IMG/VR virus record: IMGVR_UViG_3300050821_013316
Coordinates: 1 to 37,594 of that record
Direction: 5' to 3' (one strand)
DNA length: 37,594 nt
DNA from: a virus
The notes under the pieces were generated by a model, which saw only the letters and a list, made by a program, of their open reading frames with translations, did not search any database and was not told where the DNA came from. The translations under genes and the position numbers were made by a program. Positions 30,000 to 37,594 of this stretch are shown here, piece by piece (the stretch's first letter is position 1; each line of letters opens with the position of its first letter).

Positions 30000-32900
30000 G
30001 TGACCCAACCCGGAGGAGAAGAGCCGTTCGGCAAGGTCGAGGTCGACGTCGTCCCGAACGCGCGCGGGTTCGCCGCCGCCGTCAAACGTGACCTGGACAC
30101 CGAGGCCACGGCGGCCGGGGAACAGCTCGGCCGGCGGATGGCCGCCCCGATCGGCCGGCAGGTGTCCTCGTCCGTGATCTCCGGCCTCAAGGGCGCCCAG
30201 CGCGACATCCCGGCACAGGCCGACAAGATGGGCCGCGACTTCGGCGACCGGTTCGGCCACACAATGGGCGACGGCATCAGCAAGGCACTCAAAGGCCTGC
30301 CGAAAATTACCCTCACCGCCGACTCCACCGACGTGGACAAGAAGGCCGCCCACATCCGCAAGGAACTGGAGGACCTGGGCGGCAAACGGATCGGCGTCGA
30401 CATCTCCGCCGACGAGGCCGTCGCGAAACTGCAGCTGCTGCGCGGGCAGGCCTCGAGCCTGGCGCGGGAGATCGAGAAGCTCAAGACCGAACACCCCGAC
30501 GTCAAGATCGACACCAACGCGGTCGCGGTCATGGCGCAGCTCACCGCCGTGCACGCCGAACTGCGGGGCCTGGCGAAAGAGCACGCCACCCCGAAGGTCG
30601 AGCCGCAGGTCGACGCCGGCGCGTTCGCCGCCCGGCTGCGTGCCGCGCTGGACGCCGCGAACAAGGCCCTGCCCGACATCCGCCCGGGTGTCGACGCGTC
30701 CCCGATCGACGAGGCGGTCGCCGCGATCAAGGTGAAGATCGCCTCGATCCGTGACCTGCACATCCGCGGGGACCTCGACGACACCGCGGCGAAGGCGAAG
30801 ATCGCGGAACTGCTGGCCGAACTCGAGGTCCTCAAGCGTTCGGCGCACGCGAACTTGAAGTTCGACATCGGCGAGGCGCAGGCGAAGATCGCCGGCGTCA
30901 ACGCCGAGCTGGAAGGCACCGCGGTGTCGGCCGGTGCGGCGGCCGGCGGGATGAAGCTGGTCGACTTCGCCGCGTCCGGGGCCGCGATCAAGATGGGGGC
31001 GATGGTCGCCGTCGGCGGCCTGATCGCCGCGCTGCTGGTCCCGGCGCTGGCCGCGGTCGTGCCGATCCTCGGGGCGATCGCCGTCGGCGCCGCCGTCGCA
31101 TTCGGCGCCGCCGCGGTGCTGCTGGCCGGTATCGCCCCGATGGTTGCCGCCTACATGGCGATGGGCAAGGCGCAGACCAAGTCCGGGCAGGCCGCGCAGA
31201 AGTCCGTCCAGAGCGCCCAGGCGATAGCCGACGCGGAACGCAACTTGGCCCGCACCAAGGTCTCCGCGGCCCGGCAGATCGAGGCCGCCGACCAGTCCGT
31301 GGCCGACGCCCGCCGCAACGTCGGCGAGGTCGCCAAGCGGGTCGCCGCCGACGAGCAGGCCGCCGCCCAGCGCACCCGCGATGCGTACACCGCGGTGCGA
31401 CAGGCGACCTTGGACGTCGCCGCCGCGCAGAAGGCCGTCAACGACGCCCGCGACCAGGCCCGCCGCGACGAGGAGGACCTTGCCTCCCAGATCGCGCACA
31501 ACGCCGAGGACCAGCGGCAGAACGCCCTCGACCTGGCCGCGGCGCAGAAGGACCTCAACTCGGTCCTGGCGAATCCGGCCTCCACCAAGGCCCAGCGCGA
31601 GCAGGCCCAGCTCAACTACGACCGGCTCAGTACCCAGAACGGCGACCTGCAGACCCAGGCGCAACGGCTCGCGCAGGCCAAGGCCAAGCAGGACAAGCAG
31701 GGCATCGAGGGTTCCGACCTGGTCGTCGCCGCGAAGAAGGCCGAGCTCAAGGCGGAGCAGGATCTCGCCGACCGGCGCGCTGCCTACGCGAAGGCCCAGG
31801 CCGATCAGGTCACCGTCGCGCAGGACGGTGCGACCAAGATCGCCGACGCGCAGCGTGCCTTGGCCAAGTCCGAGTCGGATGCCGCCTACCAGCGGGTGCA
31901 GGCCGCCCAGTCGGTCGCCGACGCCCAACGCGCGGTCACCCGCGCCCAGCAACAGCAGAACACCGCGATCGCCGGCACCGGGTCGGCAGCCGACGACGCC
32001 GCGAAGAAACTCGCGAAGCTGTCACCGGCCGCCGCGTCGCTGGTCAAGTATTTGAAGGGCCTCGATCTGGGGCCGCTGCTGCGCGCCGCCCAGGGGTTCG
32101 CCGGCCCCCTGGAGGCGGGGCTGAAGCGGTTCCTGCCGACGATGCTGCCGATCCTCACGACGTTCGCCACGCAGGTGTCGGCCGCGATCGGCGGGGCGAT
32201 GGGGTCGCTGCTGACCGAGTTCTCCTCCCCGTTCTGGCAGGACTTCCTGACATGGCTGGCCGGGATCACCGCCCAGGCCCTGCCCGGCTTCGCCAAGGCC
32301 CTCGGCTACGCGGCCCGGACCGTCGCCGGGCTGCTCGAGGCGTTCGGGCCGATCGCCGGCACCGTCGGGCAGGGCTTCCTGGACATCCTGCAGAAGGTCG
32401 CAATCTGGGCGACGAACCTCGGGCAGAGCAAGGGCTTCCACGACTTCCTCGCCTACGCCATGGCGCAGATCCCGAAGGTCGCCGCGCTGCTCAAAGCCAT
32501 GTGGGGCGCGGTCAAGAACGTCATCGTCGCCCTGGCGCCGATCGGCGAATGGGCGCTCGGGTTCTTCACCAAGCTGTTCGACTACATCGCGGGCATGGAC
32601 ACCGGCACCCTGACCACGATCCTCGGGCTCCTCATCGCCGGCGCCGCCGCGATCGCCGGCCTCGCCAGCGTGGCGAAGGTCATCCAGACGGTGTCGAAGA
32701 TCAGCAGCGCGTTCGGCCAGGTCGGCGACGGCATCAAGATAGTTCTCACGCGCCTGGGTTTGATGCCCGCCGCGCAGACGGCGGCGGCGATCGGCGCCGA
32801 CACCCTGGCTGTGTCCCAGGGCGCGGCGGCCGTCGCAACCGACGAGCTCGCCGTTTCCGAGGGTGTCGCCGCGGTCGGCGCCGACGGCCTGGCCGCCTCC

Positions 32901-35273
32901 GAGGGGGTTGCCGAGGCCGCTACGGTCGGCCTGACCGGGGCCCTGGCCGTTCTGACCTCCCCGATCACCGGGATCATCGTGGCGATCGTGGCGGTCGTCG
33001 CGGCGATCGTGATCCTCTACAAGAAGAACCAGTGGTTCCACGACTTCGTCGACCGCACATGGAAGGCAATAGCCGGGTTCTTCGTCACCGCCTGGAACCA
33101 GTACATCTGGCCTGCGCTCAAGGCCATCGGGGACTTCATCACCGGCACTTTGGTGCCGATCCTGCTGTGGCTGTGGCGCAACGTCTTCATCCCTGTGTTC
33201 CAGGGCATTTGGACGGTGATCCAGCTCTGGTGGGCCGGCGTGCAGATCTACCTCCAGCTTGTCTGGGCGTTCATCACCACGGTCCTGGCGCCGATCTTCC
33301 TGTGGCTGTGGCACAACGTGATCGAGCCCGCGTTCGCGGGGATCTGGGCGGCGATCCAGGTGGCCTGGACGGTGATCCAGGTCGTGTTCCAGGCGATCTG
33401 GACGTTCATCACCACCGTGCTCGCGCCGATCTTCGAGTGGCTGTGGCACAACGTGATCGAGCCGGCCTGGCAGGGCATCCAGGTCGCGATCGGTATCGCC
33501 TGGGGAATCATCCGCGTCATCTTCGGGATCTTCGTGATCGCGGTCGTCGTCCTCGGCCGTATTTTCGGCTGGCTGTGGCACACGATCATCGAGCCCGCGT
33601 TCAAAGGGATCTGGGGCACCATTCAATGGGCGTGGGGGTTGATATCCGGTATCTTCTCTACAATTTGGACGTACCTGAAGACTACGCTCGGGCCGGTCTT
33701 CACCTGGCTCTACGAAAATGCGATCAAACCGGCCTGGGACAAAATCTGGACGACGATCAACACCGTCTGGGGCTGGATACAAGGCGTATTCGACAAACTC
33801 GGAAACTACGTTTCCAAAACAGTGAAACCGCTTTTCGAAGACGGCGTAAAAGCAATCGGCAAAGTGTGGGAGGGCCTCGAGGAATTGATGAAGGCCCCGG
33901 TCAGGTTCGTCGTGAACACCGTCATCGACGACGGCATCATCGACACCCTGAACAAGGTCGCCGGATTCCTGAAGATCACCGGCTTCGGGTTCCCGATCCC
34001 CCGCATCAGCCTGCCCAAGACGTTCGCCACCGGCGGCCCGGTGCACGGCCCCGGCACGAGCACCAGCGACAGCATCCTGGCCCGGCTCTCCGACGACGAG
34101 CACGTGTGGACGGCTGCGGAGGTCGCCGCGATCGGCGGCCACGAGAACATGCTCAAGCTGCGCCGCGCCGCCCTGGCAGGCCGGCTGTCGGAGCTCGCCG
34201 GGTTCGCCGCCGGCGGCGCCGTCCGTGCACGCCCGCGCACCGGTGCGGACGGGTTGCCCGCCTACAAGGACGGCGGCGGGGTGTTCGGCTGGATCGGCAA
34301 CAAGATCAAAGGTGTCGCCGGTGTCGTCGCCGATTTCGCGAAGGCCGCCTTCGACGCGGTCCGCGACCCGAAGAAATTCCTCACCGATCTGTCGAACAAA
34401 CTCGTGGCGCAGATCCCGTTCCAGGACAGCACCTGGTTCAAACTTATGGCCGGGATCCCGCAGCGGATTACCGACACCGCCGTCGGATGGCTCAAGAACG
34501 TGGTCGGCGGCTACAAGAGCACACCCGGCGACACGAAACCGTGGACCGGTACCCTGTCGCCCGATCCGCTGCTCAAATCGATGCAGCAATGGGCGCTCGG
34601 GCAGCAGGGGAAAACATATCTGTGGACCGCTGTCGGGCCCGACCGGTACGACTGCTCCGGCCTGGTCGGCAATCTCTGGGGTCTGGCCACCGGCAACAGT
34701 CTCTACAAGCGGTATTTCACCACCTCCGGCATGGGTGCCGGGAAATTCGGAATGGCGGCCGGGCCGGGCCGGTTCACCGTCTACCTCAAGCGCGGCTCGC
34801 ACACGGCGGCCAACATCGACGGTCTGCACGCCGAGGCCTACCACGGCAACGGCACCCCGCTGGCGATCGGGCACGTGGGGACCAAGCTGTCGTACTACGA
34901 CGAGATCCTGCACCTGCCCGGCCTCGCCGCCGGCGGCCCGGCCCGCGGCTCGACGATCCTGGACGCCTCCAAGGATGAACGGCTCAAGGCGTTCCTTGCC
35001 TACGGGTGGCCGGAGCCGCCGATGTCGTTCGACGCGGGCGGGCTGCTGCCCGACACCCGTGGCCTGCCCGGCGGTGTCATGCCCGTCTACCACGGCTCGA
35101 GCGCCCCGGATGCGGTGCTGACCGACCAGCAGTTCACCGACATGCACGCCCTCGCCCGGCAAGCCGGCGCGGGTGCCCGGGGCGGGCTGAACATCGAGAA
35201 CTACCACGAGCACGGCGCCGACGCGGCCGTCGTGGCCCGGGACCTGGACTGGCTGGCGAGGGGGCTCGGCTGA
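30000..35273 (+). CDS. Tape measure protein with NlpC/P60-like peptidase domain
   Basis: A 1757-residue protein from GTG 30000 (GGGGAGGG just before). Layout: helical start; hydrophobic segments around residues 318-390; charged coiled coil 390-680; further amphipathic or membrane segments (about 680-900 and 980-1003); 45-residue Trp-rich tandem repeats from 1056 to about 1280; a motif region from about 1340 with ATGGPVHGPGTSTSDSILAR; and a C-terminal peptidase with DCSGLVGNLWGL (Cys1552) and a His-containing GSHTAANIDGLHAEA. It sets tail length; the peptidase likely opens the cell wall during entry. By the usual 0.15 nm per residue the tail would be up to about 260 nm. Confidence 0.95.
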   Translation: MTQPGGEEPFGKVEVDVVPNARGFAAAVKRDLDTEATAAGEQLGRRMAAPIGRQVSSSVISGLKGAQRDIPAQADKMGRDFGDRFGHTMGDGISKALKGLPKITLTADSTDVDKKAAHIRKELEDLGGKRIGVDISADEAVAKLQLLRGQASSLAREIEKLKTEHPDVKIDTNAVAVMAQLTAVHAELRGLAKEHATPKVEPQVDAGAFAARLRAALDAANKALPDIRPGVDASPIDEAVAAIKVKIASIRDLHIRGDLDDTAAKAKIAELLAELEVLKRSAHANLKFDIGEAQAKIAGVNAELEGTAVSAGAAAGGMKLVDFAASGAAIKMGAMVAVGGLIAALLVPALAAVVPILGAIAVGAAVAFGAAAVLLAGIAPMVAAYMAMGKAQTKSGQAAQKSVQSAQAIADAERNLARTKVSAARQIEAADQSVADARRNVGEVAKRVAADEQAAAQRTRDAYTAVRQATLDVAAAQKAVNDARDQARRDEEDLASQIAHNAEDQRQNALDLAAAQKDLNSVLANPASTKAQREQAQLNYDRLSTQNGDLQTQAQRLAQAKAKQDKQGIEGSDLVVAAKKAELKAEQDLADRRAAYAKAQADQVTVAQDGATKIADAQRALAKSESDAAYQRVQAAQSVADAQRAVTRAQQQQNTAIAGTGSAADDAAKKLAKLSPAAASLVKYLKGLDLGPLLRAAQGFAGPLEAGLKRFLPTMLPILTTFATQVSAAIGGAMGSLLTEFSSPFWQDFLTWLAGITAQALPGFAKALGYAARTVAGLLEAFGPIAGTVGQGFLDILQKVAIWATNLGQSKGFHDFLAYAMAQIPKVAALLKAMWGAVKNVIVALAPIGEWALGFFTKLFDYIAGMDTGTLTTILGLLIAGAAAIAGLASVAKVIQTVSKISSAFGQVGDGIKIVLTRLGLMPAAQTAAAIGADTLAVSQGAAAVATDELAVSEGVAAVGADGLAASEGVAEAATVGLTGALAVLTSPITGIIVAIVAVVAAIVILYKKNQWFHDFVDRTWKAIAGFFVTAWNQYIWPALKAIGDFITGTLVPILLWLWRNVFIPVFQGIWTVIQLWWAGVQIYLQLVWAFITTVLAPIFLWLWHNVIEPAFAGIWAAIQVAWTVIQVVFQAIWTFITTVLAPIFEWLWHNVIEPAWQGIQVAIGIAWGIIRVIFGIFVIAVVVLGRIFGWLWHTIIEPAFKGIWGTIQWAWGLISGIFSTIWTYLKTTLGPVFTWLYENAIKPAWDKIWTTINTVWGWIQGVFDKLGNYVSKTVKPLFEDGVKAIGKVWEGLEELMKAPVRFVVNTVIDDGIIDTLNKVAGFLKITGFGFPIPRISLPKTFATGGPVHGPGTSTSDSILARLSDDEHVWTAAEVAAIGGHENMLKLRRAALAGRLSELAGFAAGGAVRARPRTGADGLPAYKDGGGVFGWIGNKIKGVAGVVADFAKAAFDAVRDPKKFLTDLSNKLVAQIPFQDSTWFKLMAGIPQRITDTAVGWLKNVVGGYKSTPGDTKPWTGTLSPDPLLKSMQQWALGQQGKTYLWTAVGPDRYDCSGLVGNLWGLATGNSLYKRYFTTSGMGAGKFGMAAGPGRFTVYLKRGSHTAANIDGLHAEAYHGNGTPLAIGHVGTKLSYYDEILHLPGLAAGGPARGSTILDASKDERLKAFLAYGWPEPPMSFDAGGLLPDTRGLPGGVMPVYHGSSAPDAVLTDQQFTDMHALARQAGAGARGGLNIENYHEHGADAAVVARDLDWLARGLG
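33165..33836 (+). repeat. 45-residue Trp-rich tandem repeats in the tape measure gene
   Basis: Copies begin with a WLW or WLY motif at 33165, 33300, 33435, 33567 and 33702, spaced 135, 135, 132 and 135 bases apart. Each has the form xWLW(H/R)NVIEPxxxGIW, then a helix and a second Trp stretch ending APIF or GPVF. Copies 2 and 3 are most alike at DNA level, so they duplicated last. The fifth copy shifts to A/T-ending codons. Confidence 0.85.
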
Positions 35274-36208
35274 TGGCTGCCGGAGATCTGGTCGTGCCCG
35301 CCGGGCAGTGGCACCTCGAATGGGACGGCATGCTGCTGGGCTGGCCCGGCTCGGCGTGGACGCTGACCGACCTGTCCGGCTGGCTGACCCTGCCCGACTC
35401 GATCAACACGAACATCAACCGGGAGGGCCGCTGGGGCTCGATCGCCGGGCTGCAGACCTTCGGCACCCGTACCGTCGAGGCCACGTTCACCTACACCGAC
35501 TACGGCGACATCGACACCCTCGAGCCTTTGCGGCGGGCGTTGACACCGGTCGAGGACCCGCAGGAGCAGCCCCTGGTCGTGTGGGCCGGCACCGCGAACC
35601 CGGAGATCGTGTACGCCCGGATCGACAAGGCCGCGATCCCGTCGCCGCGCGAGTTCAGCATGGGCCTGCACACCGTCACCGTGTCGTGGCTGGCCACCGA
35701 CCCGCGCCGCTACAGCCTCGACGAGCAGCAGGTGCAGGTGGCGTTGCCGTACAAGGACCCCGCGGCCGGGCTGCACTTCCCGCTGCACTTCGACACCCTG
35801 CCACCCTCGGGCGCGGGCCTGGAGTTCGGCACCGCCCGCGGCGGCGGCACCGGCATCGTCGACAACGACGGCCCGCTGCCGGTCTGGCCGACGTTCACCA
35901 TCACCGGCCCCGTCGACTCCCCCGCCGTCTCGCTGGTCGGCGGCACCGGCGCCCTGGCCACCGCGGCCGGGTTCAGCATCCCGGCCGGGCAGGCACTGCT
36001 GCTGGACACCGCCAACTTCTACCCGGCCCAGGGCAATGCCGGTACCGACCCGGACACCGATCCGTCGTGGATCGGCCGCAACGACAAGCTGACCGTCCGC
36101 AACTGGTTCCCGCTGCCGCCGGGCCGCTCGGCCGTGCTGTTCACCTCCATGGGGGTCAACCCGGACGCGGTACTGACCATCGCCTGGCGCAGCGCCGCAC
36201 TGCTATGA
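35273..36208 (+). CDS. Distal tail protein (Dit-like)
   Basis: A 311-residue protein from ATG 35273 (TGATG with the tape measure stop). It starts MAAGDLVVPAGQWHLEWDGM and is beta-rich: ADLG-type GTRTVEATFTYTDYGDIDTL, PLVVWAGTANPEIVYARIDK and the usual tail-protein ending of sandwich strands (PTFTITGPVDSPAVSLVGGT). Actinophage Dit-like proteins sit directly after the tape measure and form the tail-tip hub. Named from place and fold. Confidence 0.75.
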   Translation: MAAGDLVVPAGQWHLEWDGMLLGWPGSAWTLTDLSGWLTLPDSINTNINREGRWGSIAGLQTFGTRTVEATFTYTDYGDIDTLEPLRRALTPVEDPQEQPLVVWAGTANPEIVYARIDKAAIPSPREFSMGLHTVTVSWLATDPRRYSLDEQQVQVALPYKDPAAGLHFPLHFDTLPPSGAGLEFGTARGGGTGIVDNDGPLPVWPTFTITGPVDSPAVSLVGGTGALATAAGFSIPAGQALLLDTANFYPAQGNAGTDPDTDPSWIGRNDKLTVRNWFPLPPGRSAVLFTSMGVNPDAVLTIAWRSAALL

Positions 36209-36237
36209 CCGACCGACGAAGAAGGGGGCGTTGAGCG

Positions 36238-37594
36238 ATGGCGATCCGATCGTCGTGGGCCGTGAACGACAACATCGACGTCGAAGAGGCGCGGATGGCG
36301 ATCGCGTTGCTGCTGACGCCCGGCATGCGCGATACCGCGACCTACCTCGACCAGCCGCATACCCGGTCCGGGTTCAAGCCCGGGTTCAACACCGACCCCG
36401 GCAGGGTCACCGCTGTCAGCACGACCAGCCTGTCCGTCGCCCCCTTGCAATACGTGATGCCGGCGCAACGCTCGGCCAACGGCGGCGCGTACCTGATCAC
36501 CTCCGACACGGCCCTGACCTTGCTGCCGATGGGCACGGACGGGCAGATTCCCGACGGCACCTACTCGCGTATCGACCGGGTCATCCTGCAACAGAACGAC
36601 CAGTTCTACGGCGACGGCGACTCGGATGCGCATATCCGCATCGTCGTGGGTACCCCTTCGGCGACACCGGCTGTTCCGACGGTGACCGGTTCCCCGGCGT
36701 GGGTCGAGCTGGCCCGGTACACGCTGCCGGCCAACGCCAACGACATGACGAAGGTGACCATCACCGACATGCGCTCGACCGACCGGTGGACCGTCGCTGC
36801 CGGCGGGAGCCTGCCCGTTCCCACCACCACCGCCCGGAACCTGCTCAACGGCAAGGCCTGGCCCGGCATGACCGTCTACAACCAGCAGACCCAACGCCTG
36901 GAAACGTTCGTGTCCGGTACGACCTGGACCCAGGCGGCCCCGCAGGTCACGCTGGGCACTATTCAGATGTCGGTGAACTACTACGAGTCCGCGGGCAACA
37001 GCACCTGGACTGTGCCGTCGGGCCTGGAATGGCTGCGGGTGATGATGGTCGGCGGCGGAGGCGGCGGAGGCGGCGCCAATGCCGGGTCCGCCGGTGTCGG
37101 TCAGGCCGGCGGCGGCGGCGGCGGCTGCTATGCGGAGGGCTGGTTCTCCGGGAAGCTGTTCACCGCCGGCGCGAACGTCTCCCTCAAGGTCGGTGCGGGC
37201 GGCGCCGGGGGCGTAAACAACGGTACGGGCGGCGTCGGAGGTATCACGTCGTTCGGATCGTCCGGCGAATGGTGGTATACGGTCTGCCAGGGCGGCGGCG
37301 GCGGCGGCGGGGCAACCGCGAGCAACACCCCCGCCTCCGCCACCTTCGGCGTGGGCGGGGATATCACCTCGTACGCCGCGAACTTCATCGCCATCCCCGG
37401 CGAGGACGGGCAGCACGGGCGAACCATATACAGCGGCACAACCACTGCTGTGACCTACATCTTCATGGGCGATGGTGGAGCCTCCCACGTGGGTGCGGGC
37501 GGCCGGGCCGGCGACACCTACGGCGGTCTCGCGCACGACGGCGGGTACTTCGGGGGCGGCGGCGGCGGCGGCATCTCCAACAACACCTACTGGC
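36238..37594 (+). CDS. Tail fibre / receptor-binding protein with Gly-rich domain, 3' end missing
   Basis: ATG 36238 has GGGGGCG and runs in frame, without a stop, to the window end (at least 452 residues). The first 230 residues are a virion-anchoring region: MAIRSSWAVNDNIDVEEARM, then YSRIDRVILQQNDQFYGDGD, a pattern common to tail fibres. After WTVPSGLEWLRVMMV comes a glycine-rich domain with repeated runs of Gly (GGGGGGGG) separated by beta segments, as in the Gly-rich adhesin domains of phage receptor-binding proteins. Because no stop occurs in the window, an ORF finder could miss it. It likely carries host recognition. Confidence 0.85.
   Translation, partial: MAIRSSWAVNDNIDVEEARMAIALLLTPGMRDTATYLDQPHTRSGFKPGFNTDPGRVTAVSTTSLSVAPLQYVMPAQRSANGGAYLITSDTALTLLPMGTDGQIPDGTYSRIDRVILQQNDQFYGDGDSDAHIRIVVGTPSATPAVPTVTGSPAWVELARYTLPANANDMTKVTITDMRSTDRWTVAAGGSLPVPTTTARNLLNGKAWPGMTVYNQQTQRLETFVSGTTWTQAAPQVTLGTIQMSVNYYESAGNSTWTVPSGLEWLRVMMVGGGGGGGGANAGSAGVGQAGGGGGGCYAEGWFSGKLFTAGANVSLKVGAGGAGGVNNGTGGVGGITSFGSSGEWWYTVCQGGGGGGGATASNTPASATFGVGGDITSYAANFIAIPGEDGQHGRTIYSGTTTAVTYIFMGDGGASHVGAGGRAGDTYGGLAHDGGYFGGGGGGGISNNTYW

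Noticed and set aside
1-37594. Integrase, lysin, replication genes or att sites
   Set aside because: None could be found in any frame; they must lie outside the window if present.

Overview
The window is a stretch of high-GC (roughly 70 %) double-stranded DNA phage or prophage genome from an actinobacterial host. Three things support this: codons almost always end in G or C, GTG starts and 4-bp GTGA/ATGA start-stop overlaps are very common, and an ordered siphovirus head-tail module fills the right two thirds. No integrase, lysin, replication gene, tRNA or att site was seen, so free phage and prophage cannot be told apart here. Both ends are open: a leftward gene is cut at base 1 and a tail-fibre gene is cut at base 37594.

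Left arm (1-5976). A leftward winged-helix-like gene and a rightward cluster diverge from a non-coding region holding a good promoter (TTGACC-N18-TAGGTT at 328-357). The cluster is a tightly coupled run of small genes: a 21-residue leaderless ORF, membrane proteins, a winged-helix protein, Cys-rich putative zinc-binding proteins, and a tandem trio of paralogous two-helix membrane proteins (4552-5653). A strong terminator lies at 2767-2806.

Middle (5977-12092). A P27-type small terminase gene (6095-6508) meets a leftward operon of nine small genes (9323 down to 6480). That operon has one promoter at its head and a second, leaderless internal promoter at 8301-8330 whose spacer is a 27-bp palindrome, which looks like a repressor site. 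Rightward again come a ParB-like gene, a C5-cytosine methyltransferase broken by a frameshift inside motif I, and a zinc-ribbon protein. A leftward YkgJ-like cysteine-cluster protein follows.

Head module (12093-21678 and beyond). The order is a helix-turn-helix small-terminase-like protein, the large terminase, several tiny genes including a 24-residue membrane peptide, portal, minor capsid protein 2 (MuF-like), scaffold, a P22-gp5-type major capsid protein, and decoration or fibre-type proteins including one with three collagen-like blocks. A MazF-like toxin/antitoxin pair sits on the opposite strand between the minor capsid and scaffold genes, with a palindromic operator and a leaderless promoter.

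Tail module (25562-37594). The order is head-tail adaptor, stopper, HK97 gp10-like protein, tail terminator, major tail protein, the tail assembly chaperone pair with a canonical -1 slippery site GGGAAAA, a 1757-residue tape measure protein with 45-residue Trp-rich repeats and a C-terminal NlpC/P60-like peptidase, a distal tail protein, and a truncated Gly-rich tail fibre. Stem-loops punctuate the module next to the genes expected to be expressed most (before portal, scaffold, major capsid and major tail, and after major tail).

The items most worth a second look are the toxin-antitoxin cassette inside the capsid module, the palindrome-embedded leaderless promoter, the frameshifted methyltransferase, the presence of two small-terminase-like genes, and the tandem membrane-protein family.
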